DNA of 64,000 bases, taken from positions 310,001-374,000 of the forward strand of contig OZ037889.1 in NCBI GenBank assembly GCA_964035575.1, read 5' to 3'. The stretch comes from Rhynchopus sp. YZ270_cl-10. Lineage: Eukaryota; Euglenozoa; Diplonemea; Diplonemida; Diplonemidae. A program made the translations under genes and the position numbers. Below the pieces are notes generated by a model. It made no database searches. It was given only the letters and a program-made list of their open reading frames with translations, and was not told where the DNA came from. Below, piece by piece: positions 52,516 to 62,932 of this stretch. How positions within the stretch are numbered: the first letter of the stretch is position 1; each line of letters begins with the position of its first letter.

Positions 52516-55500
52516 TTAATCCATCTGTTGCAAGGGGCTCAGCACGACGTTGTTGGGAGACTGCTGCAGCCCATCTGACATCGGTCCTGGAATGCCGGGA
52601 AGGCTGTACCCGCGCTTCATGCCTGTGTACCTTGGGGGCACGCCACCCCCGTTGACACCACCATACGCTGCCCATGGGTTGTAGCTGCCTGAGGAGGTAG
52701 GGCCATCGGGGTCTACTGTGTCGCCCAGGTCCTGTTTTTTATGAGTGTCGTGTAAGGTGACGTAGGGGAGGTGAAAATGACCCTTATTGAAGTCAATCAT
52801 CTGAATATTCGGTCGTTTTTGGGTCATATTATAGTTCATCTATGATGACCATACGCTTGCTTAGTCACCTTGATCCCAATTGTTTTCGCATGGTAGTTGC
52901 CGTGTGGAATTGCACTAGAGCGTTGCCGGTGGGGATTAAGGCCAAAAGGAAGAGAACATACCAAGGGAATCCGATTCGCGCTGACCGTCCGTTTGGCTGC
53001 CATCCTGAGGTGGCTTGTTGAGCTGATGCTGGTCCCCATTGGGTCACCTCCCATGCTGCTCGCGCTAGGCATCATCCCAGATCCACTGTACTCCCTCCCG
53101 ATCATTGAGTCTGAGTAGCCGCGGTCGGAGTAGCCTCTGGTATGCATCTGCCTGCTGGGCGTGGTACAGCCGTGCAGGGGGAGGCCGCCACGGAGGGGCG
53201 ACGACGCTGGAGGCGGGGGGCATGTATCAAGGGGTGGCGACCGTGGGAAGACACCACCCACCAGCTTATGCTGGAACTTCGCCCACTCCGTCTGATCTGC
53301 AGTAAAGCTGTGCATCCGATTGGACCCCTTTCTCTTGACAGGCATGACCTCGTCTAACTCCTCCTTGAAGTCTTTGTAATGCGCTGGGGTCAACCCGGAG
53401 GAGGTGTTTGAGTGGCGCTGGTCCTCCGCGGAACCTTCTGCGGACGCCTTCGCTGTGGGAGAACAATTACTGCTGTTATCGTCATCCGGCGCGAATGCGG
53501 ACAACCCAAGCACATAAGAAGAACTGCCCACCTTGGAAAGACGCTGTCCAGGCTCCGTTGGCGAGATGCGTGGAGTACTGATCCCGACGAAGAGAGGGGA
53601 CTCTGCGGGGCGCGATGCATTGTGGATGTCAGTGTGGGAATGCGACGTGGTCATGCCGTCTTGCGACGCGCCTTGGAGGGGCGACCAATTCATGAGACCA
53701 GAGGTAGGGGATTGGGTGCCTACAGAGCCTTGCGCATCGCTTGGGTGGCCTGAGTTGTAGGCACTGTCGCGACTAACACTGACCAACCAATTCCGCCGTT
53801 GAAACTCAATGTCACACCCGGCAGACATCCAATCCGTTTTGAGGTACGCCCGGCGAGACGGAGCGTCGTACTCCGCTTTGCATTCATCCTCGCTCGACTC
53901 CTCCTCTTCGGATGCTTCCTGCACCTCTGTCTTCTCCACTTTCTCTGCATTGGTTGCGTTTGCATTGCCGCCCTTCTCCTTCTCCCTCTCCGTCAACACT
54001 GCAGGTACCCCCTTTCGTAGCATCTCAACAGTGGTCATATCTGCCGACGCCCCGACACTCCAAAGAACCACCCTCCCATCAGAAGAGGCCGATAAAAAAG
54101 CGGAAGGATTCGAAGGAATGAGAGAAAGGCATGTTACTGTCCCGGAGTGAATTTCGAGTTCGCAAAGCGGGTCGAGCAATTCGTTTAATGAAGGGCGGAA
54201 GGGGCGGAAAAAGGAGGAGGAAGGCCGGCTCATGCAAGGGGAGGTCGAGTCGGCGCTGTTATTGGAAGAGCGGGAGTTGATGTCGAAGCTGCCGGGTGGG
54301 GTCGACATTCGGCCGGGGGACACTGCGGCGGTGCCTGCAGTTGTGTTGTTCCGCCGTCTCTTTGAACCCAAACTCAATAGTGAAAAGGGTCGTAGCAATG
54401 AGACGCTGCTTCCAGAAGACGGCGAATTGCCTGCAGAAGAAGCAGGCACCGCTGCGGGTGGTGGTCCGACCCTGCCCCCATCTGTACCGCTCAGGCTTGA
54501 TCGCATCCTGCTTGACGCTCCCCCAAACTGCGAAGAAGCGGCAGAATGATACGCTTCGCGGAGTACAATCCTCCTGTGTTCTCGGGTGCATACATCCCAG
54601 GTCTTGATGGTGTTGTCTTCTGAGGAAGTGAGAAGGAACTGTCCGTTCACGTTGTTGACCCAGCGGATTTGCGTGAGGGGCTGTTTGTGTGCGAAGAGGG
54701 ATTTGGAAAGGAGGTCGGGGGAATCGCATTTTTTGTATTCGCGGGATTCTGGGAGGGGGAGGATGACGAAGTGGCTGCCAACACCGACCGCAAGCGCAGC
54801 CTGTTTGATATTATAGTCCAGGCAGGTGACCCTGAAGGAGGTGGTGTGGGAGGTGCTGTTGGAGTGGGGTTTGCTACCGGAGGCTTCGAATGGTGCGGCG
54901 TTCCACCCTAGGTCGTCGTCTTCGATGCCGAAGACTCCGTTGCCGTAGGTGGAGTAGCTCCGCGGGTCGTGCCCCTGATGTTTTTCACCGGCCTCGCTCA
55001 TCTGTAAAATTTTGTTCAGTTTCAGCAACTTCGACAGCGTGAAGGTGCGAACCGGGGAGAACGACGTTGCAGACCAGATCACCACCTTTCCTCTATCGTC
55101 CCCGGTGACAAACTCACTGCGGTCCTGTATCCCGATGAGGTGGCTGATGATGGCGTGGTTGTCATGCGAAGCAGGAAGGGCCTGCTCCTGGTTGGTGTTG
55201 GAGGTGCGTTCAACGTGCTCAGGGATGCGGTGGACGAAGACGCGGTTGGACTGTGCCTGCACAGAGGCAAACCTTCCGTTGCGCAAAGCAAGCAGCAAGA
55301 CAATCTCCTGCGAAGACGTTCTGTTTATTGCGTCCAAAAAATAGTTCGACGCCGTCCCCCCGCCCCCTCTTCCCAAGGTAGGCGGGGTCTCTCCCGGTGA
55401 GTTCGCGGCAGGCGCTGCGGTCCACAAACAAATGAACGGATCTGCCCCCGCCGTCGCAAGGAGGTGTGTGTACCCGGGGACTGCGACGACACAGACGATT

Positions 55501-55967
55501 GGTGCTTTGTGTTTGCCGGACATTACACCAAGTTGTTCGCCGGTGGCGAGACTCCAGATGGTTGTGGAGGAGGAGCGGACGGAGGAGGAGACGAGGAGGT
55601 TGAGGTCGGTGAGGGGGAGGAGGATGGAGATGCCGCCACGGGGCTGGTGGGCGACGCGGCTGGAGACGCGGCTGGAGACGCGCTTCTGGCGTGTGTGTGG
55701 CACGTCGTCGCCGTCGCTGTCGAAGTCATCGAGCGAGGTGTACTGCATGCGCCAGCGTAGTGCACGCTTCTCCACGTCCCACAGAATGATCTCACCATCA
55801 ACGGACCCCGTCGCAACAGTGCTCCCATCCACCACAACCAAACACGTCACACCCCCCTGATGCCCATTCAGCACACTGAAACTGTCAAACCCGCTCTTAT
55901 TAAACGCAAGCGCCTCATCTCGGTCCTCCTTTTCGCTTGCCCGGTGGTTTGTTTGTGTATTTCCCAT
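52516..55967 (-). CDS. WD40-repeat protein with long disordered inserts, two exons
   Basis: Exons 55967-52962 and 52731-52516 give 1,073 residues. The junction reads ...ANRIPL|DLGDTVDP, chosen because donor TTG|GTATGT and acceptor AAACAG are both in phase 0. Without splicing the frame stops at 52836. The N-terminus MGNTQTNHRAS is a good N-myristoylation candidate. At least five WD repeats are visible: GHQGGVTCLVVVDGSTVATG..IILWDV, HKAPIVCVVAVPGYTHLLAT..ICLWTA, a LIGIQDRSEFVTGDD..VVIWSA unit, PLTQIRWVNNVNGQFLLTSS..IKTWDV, and HSGTVTCLSLIPSNPSAFLS..VVLWSV. Ser-rich disordered inserts lie between the last two and after them. Likely a membrane-associated scaffold (inferred). Confidence 0.85.
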
Positions 55968-56021
55968 CCCGTTTCTGTACCTAATTGGGGTGAAATAATG
56001 GGTGGCGGTAAAAGAAAAGGT

Positions 56022-56066
56022 TGAAGGTGCCAACACGCCTCACCGTTCATCGGCGGACGGCACTGA
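56022..56066 (+). repeat. Family B hairpin between two genes
   Basis: GGTGC-CAACAC-GCC, then TCACCGTTCATCGGCGGAC, then GGCACT. GTGC/GCAC and GCC/GGC pairs are kept, and the inner CCGTTCATCGG can form a further small stem. It lies in the 137-nt gap between the WD40 start and the PIGG-like 3' end. Confidence 0.65.
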
Positions 56067-56104
56067 AAAATGAAAAAACGAATGGGGGTTTATCTTAAAA
56101 CTGT

Positions 56105-58285
56105 CTAAGGAAACAACATTAAAATGAGAGACACAAACAACGCATCTAATGAGGCAAACATCAACCTTGGCATGAACACCGTGAACACAAAGAGGTGCCC
56201 TTGCAGCACGAGCACCACTATACCGGACACCACAAGCTGCGTCCCATACCACACCCGCATCGCCTGCCTCACCTTAGCTATTCTTAGGAACGGCACTGCG
56301 ACAACGGCCCAGCTGCCATAATGTGTCAACAACACCAACAGCGATACGGACACTGAGTCGTACCAGAGCACCGCATCGTACACAGACGAGAACTGAAAGT
56401 GCCCCAACGATATGGACCGTCCCAACGCATTGTGTGCACACAACGCTATCATAGGCACCAACAAGCTCACGTCCACCGTCTTCTCCACATCCAACAACAC
56501 CACTGCCACGATGCAACAGATCAGAAGCGCATCCACATCTACAGCAGGGCATACACAAAACGTCATCGCAGACATCAGCACCGAAGCGTCCTCCCTTCTC
56601 CCATTCACCATCAGGAAGGCTCCCGCAGAGAGTACGCCCCACCGCATCCACACCGCACCTTCCCCTGTAGGTTCCACGGTACGCAGCACCGCCATCCCCA
56701 CCAGCAACACCCACGGCCCCATACTGCGCTTCCGTTGTACCACCCATAGCGTGATGAGGAGACCCGCTCTGCCCAAGACGGTGATGTACAGAGGGAAGGT
56801 GTACAGTACATCTGCAATCCGTGGATGCTCCGCCGGCGTTTCCATGGCAAGAATGCCGGACTGTGTCCAGGAGAAGATCAAACGAAGAAGCATCGCAATG
56901 CCAACAACCTTCCCTGCAGTGGGGAACAACCGTTGTATCAATAAGCTCATAGCAGAATATAGCAAAACGTTGATTGTGATGAAATGCGTTAGTTTATGCG
57001 CCTCTTCAGAAAACGTAGAAGAAAATAGAAGTACAGAAGGTGCCCCATGGAGTGCCCATACTACTGCATATCTCTTGACGTGGATTTGTGCGAAGAAGGT
57101 GACACATAATAACACTGCACCCAAGATAGAGAGTATCATGTTTGGTTGCGAAGGGAGGTTCCGCGCGGATGAGGTTTCATCCATTCGTTCAAACGCCTTT
57201 TGTATTGGTTCTCCTTCCGGAATGCCTTCTCCGAACATCTGCAATGCATTGCATGATATACACTGCCGCATTGTGGCTGCATCAAATAAAGGAGAGAAAA
57301 AAACACCGGTACTATCCTCTGGTGGTGGAAATCCCATTACAAGAGATAGAGTTGCCGCAATATCGGTCTGCTGCAATGTAGAAGGGTTTCGTGTCCGTCC
57401 CGAGAGGGTACCCCCTCCCGTTATGCCCCCTTTGTGACCCAACCCCATAAACACCGTTTCCACCTCCTCAGTACTGCTTCCCCCATGATTTCCTGCAGCG
57501 GTCATGCCATGGTCTGATACCACTACCATATAGGTTCTTGGGTCGTGCTGCACTGTGGTTTCAAAAATGTAGGAGATTGCCTCGTCCATTTGCCTCTCCT
57601 TTTCCCTCATCACGTTGTTATCTGAACCAAGATAATGCCCTATATGATCAACCCCTAGGTAATGAAGTACTGCAAGATCCCATGTTTTGTCTTTTAGTGT
57701 GGCAATATGGCGACTCACATTTAAATCAACGTCAGTATAGTCGGAGACAAAGAAGGATTTGACAGGGTCGCTTTCCGTGGAAAAATGCTCCGGCCACTGC
57801 CGCAGCCATGTATCGTCACCGTATAAGTGAAAGACCGGTGGTCGAGTTAGGTGTTTCTCAAGGTGTTGGCGGAATGCGGTAAGAAAAGAGCGGTCTGTCG
57901 TGCTGGAGCCAAAAAAATTGTACAAAATGTCGGAAAAAACGGACACTTTGCCGCTCATGATCGACTTTAGACGGGGTAGGGTGACGGTTGGGGGGCGTGC
58001 AAGCGAGAGCCCTGCGGCACCGTGGTCTTTAAGAAGCGCGGTGGTTTTGGTGAACTCTGTCCCAGAGCGGAATACGCGGGAGTACCGAAGGCCATCCACG
58101 ACAACGAGCACAAGCCTCTCTGGGCTGCCATGCAAAGCCCGGCACTCCTCGCATACTGTGGAATGCGGTGCTGCCCCGGCACGCCCTTCCTGCAGCGGCG
58201 CCACGCTATCACCCACCAACGACGTGAAGTACACAAACACCCCCACCACAGCCAAGGCAAACCTCGCGATGCGCAGCGACAGCAT
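56105..58285 (-). CDS. GPI ethanolamine phosphate transferase 2-like (PIGG/LAS21/GPI7)
   Basis: 726 residues from the first true ATG (MLSLRIARFALAVVGVFVYF, a signal anchor). The luminal alkaline-phosphatase-fold domain shows metal-site VVVDGLRY, the nucleophile region PPTVTLPRLKSIMSG, then GDDTWLRQWP, FFVSDYTDVDLNVSRHIATL and LHYLGVDHIGHYLGSDN. The second metal site is VVSDHGMTAAGNHGGSS. The DVDLNVSRH and LHYLGVDHIGH motifs fit PIGG/GPI7, which adds ethanolamine phosphate to mannose 2 of GPI, rather than PIGN or PIGO. About ten hydrophobic helices make up the C-terminal half, as in the family. At 726 residues it is slightly shorter than yeast and human forms. Single exon. It shows the host makes GPI anchors. 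Confidence 0.88.
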   Translation of the reverse strand: MLSLRIARFALAVVGVFVYFTSLVGDSVAPLQEGRAGAAPHSTVCEECRALHGSPERLVLVVVDGLRYSRVFRSGTEFTKTTALLKDHGAAGLSLARPPTVTLPRLKSIMSGKVSVFSDILYNFFGSSTTDRSFLTAFRQHLEKHLTRPPVFHLYGDDTWLRQWPEHFSTESDPVKSFFVSDYTDVDLNVSRHIATLKDKTWDLAVLHYLGVDHIGHYLGSDNNVMREKERQMDEAISYIFETTVQHDPRTYMVVVSDHGMTAAGNHGGSSTEEVETVFMGLGHKGGITGGGTLSGRTRNPSTLQQTDIAATLSLVMGFPPPEDSTGVFFSPLFDAATMRQCISCNALQMFGEGIPEGEPIQKAFERMDETSSARNLPSQPNMILSILGAVLLCVTFFAQIHVKRYAVVWALHGAPSVLLFSSTFSEEAHKLTHFITINVLLYSAMSLLIQRLFPTAGKVVGIAMLLRLIFSWTQSGILAMETPAEHPRIADVLYTFPLYITVLGRAGLLITLWVVQRKRSMGPWVLLVGMAVLRTVEPTGEGAVWMRWGVLSAGAFLMVNGRREDASVLMSAMTFCVCPAVDVDALLICCIVAVVLLDVEKTVDVSLLVPMIALCAHNALGRSISLGHFQFSSVYDAVLWYDSVSVSLLVLLTHYGSWAVVAVPFLRIAKVRQAMRVWYGTQLVVSGIVVLVLQGHLFVFTVFMPRLMFASLDALFVSLILMLFP

Positions 58286-58871
58286 AATCCTATTTTTTCT
58301 TGCACCTCCGTTTCCTCTCAATGTCTTGGGGGAAAACAATGCTCAAAAACGAAACCCTTACCCCTTCATTTGTGTTTGTGTACAAGCAAAAGGTATCAGA
58401 GAGAGAGAGAGAGAGAGGTGCCTGCTAGGTTTGTATGAGGAGACGTGAAGTGTGGAAGGGTTCTTTTGAGTAGTGTGAGGCGAAAATAAAAACTGTTGTC
58501 GGAGTTTAAGCTAGTCTGATAAAGAAAGAAACGAAATCAAGAAAAAGAATTTTTCGTTGACCGCACCGGATTTTTTGTGGAGTGTGTAGGGACAAATTAA
58601 GTTGTGTCGTGTTTACATCACTCACACCAAAAATTCGGGCACACTCAGATATGGTTTCACTTCCTCCCCTGCAACCTTGCAAGGCACTTGTCTAAAAAAA
58701 AAAAAAAAAATTGACTTGAAGCCAGTTACGGTTGAACTGCCACAACTATTCAATACACGCAATGCAAAAGGGAAAGGGAAAGGTAAAAGAGAGGGTTTGG
58801 CTAGGTGAATGTCCCTCTAGAATCAGCGTAATATGAAACACCTTTAAAAAACTGGAGGGAAACAATACACC
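58286..58871. other. Intergenic DNA
   Basis: Includes a short (GA)n run at 58398-58418 and a truncated family A start (TTGACTTGAAGCC) at 58710. No gene. Confidence 0.5.
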
Positions 58872-59234
58872 TCACTTGCTAGCGACTACAGCGGGTGGCC
58901 CTGACGTGGACGCTGCCTCACCACAGGTCATATCCATGAGCGATACCGACACGACAGCTTCTTCGAGCGTCACCTCCTCCTTCCCGAGGAGAAGACTGTG
59001 CGCCTGGGCGAGGCGGATGAGCGACTCCAACATACGGATAGTACGCCTGCTTTGGTTGATACAGCTTGCTGCGGTTCTCCCGTTGCCAGTTGAAGCAGCG
59101 CTCCAGGAACACAGCAGCGGCAAAGGGGGGCGGACCTTTTGCCTTTCTCGACTTAATCATTTCAAGGTACACTCTCATTCTGTCTACCGACCAGAGCGAA
59201 TCGTCGTCGGCATCCAACGGCAGCACCGTGTTGT
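58872..59234 (-). pseudogene. MCM9-like helicase C-terminal remnant
   Basis: About 120 residues match the end of the MCM AAA+ domain. LWSVDRMRVYLEMIKSR lies in one frame. RRTIRMLESLIRLAQAHSLL and VTLEEAVVSVSLMD lie in another, ending SGPPAVVASK and stop. The TIRxLESLIRLAQAH and VTLEDAI-like motifs are closest to MCM9, a helicase in recombination and mismatch repair. The frame changes between about 59075 and 59105 with no usable intron. The rest of the gene is absent: the ankyrin gene begins 120 nt upstream. So this is a truncated, frame-broken copy, or the tail of a gene disrupted by rearrangement. A sequencing indel could explain the shift but not the missing 5' part. Confidence 0.75.
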
Positions 59235-59355
59235 CTTAAGTGGAGACTCACCTTAAGGAATCCTTAAGGAAACTCAGTTTACATGTATGAAAAAACAACT
59301 CCATCGAAGCTGCACACAAGAATGGCGCAACTTAAGGAGAATGTCCGGCATTGTT

Positions 59356-62031
59356 CTAACGCTCAGTGTCTGCCCCTGCATCAATGAGCACCTGCACCAC
59401 GTCTGCATGTTTTCTCTCCACAGCAACGTGCAACGCAGTGTTGTTCCTGCTCTCTTGCTGATTCAGGTCCACCTCCGGCAATCCCATAAGAAAGTGCACA
59501 GTATCGGTGTGTCCCTGCTCCGCCGCAAAGATAAGACACGTGTTTCCTTCCGGGTCTGTGGCACGTACATCCGCACCTGCTTCGACCAACCTCGTCACAG
59601 TTGTGAGTTCTCCTGAAATGCTTGCCATGTGCAGAGGTGAGAGTCCTTTATCATCCTTTGCCTCAATGTCTGCCCCTGCATCAATGAGCACCTGCACCAC
59701 GTCTGCATGTTTTCTCTCCACAGCAACGTGCAACGCAGTGCAGTTGCCAATGCCTTGCTGATTCAGGTCCACCTCCGGCAAACTCACAAGAAAGCGCACA
59801 GTATCGGTGTGTCCAAAACACGCTGCAAACATAAGACACGTCGTCTTTCGTTCCGGGTCTGTGGCACGTACATCCGCACCTGCTTCGACCAACTTCGTCA
59901 CAGTTGTGAGTTCTCCTGAAATGCTTGCCACGTGCAGAGGCGAGAGTCCTTTATCATCCTTCGTCTCCATGTCTGCTCCTGCATCAATGAGCACCTGCAC
60001 CACGTCTGCATGTTTTCGCTCCACAGCAAAGTGCAACGCGGTGTTGTTCCTGCTCCCTTGCTGATTCACGTCCACCTCCGGCAATCCCACAAGATAGCGC
60101 ACAGTATCGGTGTGTCCAAAATACGCTGCAAAGATAAGACACGTGTTTCCTTCCGGGTCTGTGGCACGTACATCCGCACCTGCTTCGACCAACTTCGTCA
60201 CAGTTGTGAGTTCTCCTGAAATGCTTGCCATGTGCAGAGGTGAGAGTCCTTTAGCATCCTTTGTCTCAATGTCTGCTCCTGCATCAATGAGCACCTGCAC
60301 CACGTCTGCATGTTTTCGCTCCACAGCAAAGTGCAACGCGGTGTTGTTCCTGCTCCCTTGCTGATTCACGTCCACCTCCGGCAATCCCACAAGAAAGCGC
60401 ACAGTATCGGTGTGTCCAAAACACGCTGCAAACATAAGACACGTGTTTCCTTCCGGGTCTGTGGCACGTACATCCGCACCTGCTTCGACCAACATCTTCA
60501 CACTTCCGGGTTCTCCTGAAATGTTTGCCACGTGCAGAGGCGAGCGTCCATCTTCATTCCTTATCTCAGTGTCTGCCCCTGCATCAATGAGCACCTGCAC
60601 CACGTCTGCATGTTTTCTCTCCACAGCAACGTGCAACGCAGTGCAGTTGCCAATGCCTTGCTGATTCAGGTCCACCTCCGGCAATCCCACAAGAAAGTGC
60701 ACAGTATCGGTGTGTCCCTGCTCCGCTGCAAGGATAAGACACGTACTTCCTTTCGCGTCTGTGGCACGTACATCCACACCTACTTTGACCAACATCTTCA
60801 CAGTTGTGAGTTCTCCTGATACGCTTGCCATGTGCAGAGGCGAGCGTCCTTCATCATCCTTTGCCTCAATGTCTGCTCCTGCATCAATGAGCACCTGCAC
60901 CACGTCTGCATGTTGAACAGCACCGTGCAATGCAGTGAAGTTCCTGTTCTGTTGGTGATTCAGGTCCACATTCGGCAAGCCCACAAGATAGCGCACAGTA
61001 TCGGTGTGTCCAAAACACGCTGCAAGGATAAGACACGTGGCTCTTTTGGCGTCTGTGGCACGTACATCCGCACCTGCTTCGACCAACACCTTCACAGTTG
61101 CGAGTTCTCCTGAAATGCTAGCATTGTGCAGAGGCGAGCGCCCATCTTCATTCCTTGTTTCAATGTCTGCCCCTGCATCAATGAGCACCTGCACCACGTC
61201 TGCCTGCAGAGCAACGTTCAGAGGCGACCATCCTTTATCATCCTTCGTCTCCATGTCTGCTCCTGCATCAATGAGCACCTGCACCACGTCTGCATGTTTT
61301 TTCTGCACAGCAAAGTGTAACGCAGTGAAGTTGTTGCCCCCTTGCTGTTGCTCATTCAGGTCCACCTCCGGCAAGCCCACAAGATAGCGCACAGTATCGG
61401 TGTGTCCAAAACACGCTGCAAGGATAAGACACGTGGCTCTTTTGCAGTCTGTGGCACGTACATCCGCACCTGCTTCGACCAACACCTTCACAGTTGCGAG
61501 TTCTCCTGAAATGCTAACATTGTGCAGAGGCGAGCGCCCATCTTCATTCCTTGTTTCAATGTCTGCCCCTGCATCAATGAGCATCTGCACCACGTCTGCC
61601 TGCAGAGCAACGTTCAGAGGAGACCATCCTTTATCATTCTTTGTCTCAATGTCTGCCCCTGCATCAATGAGCACCTGCACCACGTCTGCATGTTTTTCCT
61701 GCACAGCAAAGTGCAACGCAGTGAAGTTGTTGCCCCCTTGCTGTTGCTCATTCAGGTCCACCTCCGGCAAGCCCACAAGATAGCGCACAGTATCGGTGTG
61801 TCCCTGATACGCTGCAAGGAGAAGACACATCCCCCTGTCGGCAAACCTGTCGGTGTCTGTGGCACGTACATCCGCATCTGCTTTGAACAACTTCTTCACA
61901 GTTGCGACCAACTTCATCATAGTGTTGTGAGCTCTCCTGGGAATGTACACAAATGGGGTGAGAAGATAACTGCAACAAGAACCAAAAGGAAAACAACGCT
62001 TTGTGACTACCGTGAGATAAACGGTGACCAT
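59356..62031 (-). CDS. Large ankyrin-repeat protein
   Basis: 891 residues from ATG at 62031, or 854 from the ATG at 61920 (MMKLVATVKKLF), which follows a plausible acceptor and may be the true start. Nearly all of it is ankyrin repeats of 33 residues, grouped in super-repeats of about 100 residues (three ankyrins). Each has GHTDTVRFLVGLPEVDLNQQ, TALHVAVERKHADVVQVLID and PLHMASISGELTTV. There are about eight super-repeats, very alike at the DNA level with a 300-bp period, so the array has been recently expanded or homogenised. It starts in mid-pattern and ends abruptly at ...DAGADTER. No other domain. A binding or scaffold role is inferred. Confidence 0.85.
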   Translation of the reverse strand: MVTVYLTVVTKRCFPFGSCCSYLLTPFVYIPRRAHNTMMKLVATVKKLFKADADVRATDTDRFADRGMCLLLAAYQGHTDTVRYLVGLPEVDLNEQQQGGNNFTALHFAVQEKHADVVQVLIDAGADIETKNDKGWSPLNVALQADVVQMLIDAGADIETRNEDGRSPLHNVSISGELATVKVLVEAGADVRATDCKRATCLILAACFGHTDTVRYLVGLPEVDLNEQQQGGNNFTALHFAVQKKHADVVQVLIDAGADMETKDDKGWSPLNVALQADVVQVLIDAGADIETRNEDGRSPLHNASISGELATVKVLVEAGADVRATDAKRATCLILAACFGHTDTVRYLVGLPNVDLNHQQNRNFTALHGAVQHADVVQVLIDAGADIEAKDDEGRSPLHMASVSGELTTVKMLVKVGVDVRATDAKGSTCLILAAEQGHTDTVHFLVGLPEVDLNQQGIGNCTALHVAVERKHADVVQVLIDAGADTEIRNEDGRSPLHVANISGEPGSVKMLVEAGADVRATDPEGNTCLMFAACFGHTDTVRFLVGLPEVDVNQQGSRNNTALHFAVERKHADVVQVLIDAGADIETKDAKGLSPLHMASISGELTTVTKLVEAGADVRATDPEGNTCLIFAAYFGHTDTVRYLVGLPEVDVNQQGSRNNTALHFAVERKHADVVQVLIDAGADMETKDDKGLSPLHVASISGELTTVTKLVEAGADVRATDPERKTTCLMFAACFGHTDTVRFLVSLPEVDLNQQGIGNCTALHVAVERKHADVVQVLIDAGADIEAKDDKGLSPLHMASISGELTTVTRLVEAGADVRATDPEGNTCLIFAAEQGHTDTVHFLMGLPEVDLNQQESRNNTALHVAVERKHADVVQVLIDAGADTER

Positions 62032-62932
62032 CTCCCCTGCGAGACGAAAACCCTAAAAAGGGTTTCCCATTCACATATTTCCCCTTAACTGCCCCACCCA
62101 CCTATACACATTCCTGACCACCGCTAAAAAATAAAAAATAAAAGGTGAAATCGTGTTGTCATCGTGCGTCATCGTGCACAATCATGTGTCTCGCCCCCTA
62201 CCCCGCATCCCAGGAAACGCTGTATACTGGTACCCCAGAAATCCAAAAAAACGAAGTGCGTGACAACTACACTAAGTGAGCAAGAAGTACGCAACATGGG
62301 GTCGTCAGGAGCACCAACTACGTAATAATTCTGGAACGTACAATAACTGGAACGTGAGCCGTACATGTCATGCGTGACCAGTTGTGCAGGGGGGTAAAAA
62401 TGGTACAAATTGGGGGTGGATAAATTCTTTTCATTTGAATCGTGCCCTCTCTTTTCCCTTCCCCAAATCCTTCTCCTACCTGAATACAGAGAGGAAAGAA
62501 TTCACATAAAAAAGCAAAGAATAAAACGCAAAAAGTCTTGCGTGATGAACGTCTTTTATGGTTTATTGTGAAAAGATGGCTGTGGTGTGTCTCACCCATC
62601 TAATTTGAATGGAAAAATAAAGGGAAAAGAAAAGAAAAAAGAGGCAAAATCCTGGCTAAAAACGACGATGAGACCTTACAAGACCTAGAATCGACATCAA
62701 TCCAAAAATAATTTGACTTGAAATACAACTCCCTCTCGTGACAATGCACCTTTGGCACATGACCATGCCGTGGGGTGGACCCCCTCAACCACGCAGTTCT
62801 ACAATCCATTTCGGTACATCTGATATGCCCCACTTCCACATAAAGGGAACAACATCTTCTCTCATCTCTCATCTCAATACTCAATGAGTTCCTTTCTCTC
62901 CCCCCCTCCCAAAAAAACCCCCCCTCTCACAC
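62032..62932. other. Intergenic region with a family A module
   Basis: AT-rich, no gene supported. Family A module at 62712-62845. Confidence 0.5.
62712..62845 (+). repeat. Family A module, long copy
   Basis: TTTGACTTGAAATACAACTC, TGCACCTTTGGCACATGACC, GGGGTGGACCCCCTCAACCA and ACATCTGATATGCCCCACTT, in the family order. It lies about 90 nt beyond the 3' end of the last gene and faces it. Confidence 0.65.

Noticed and set aside
52516-52839. Separate downstream gene starting ATG at 52839, overlapping the WD40 stop by ATGA
   Set aside because: A phase-0 intron (52961-52732) joins the coding part to the WD40 gene cleanly. The first 36 codons of the supposed gene then fall in the intron.
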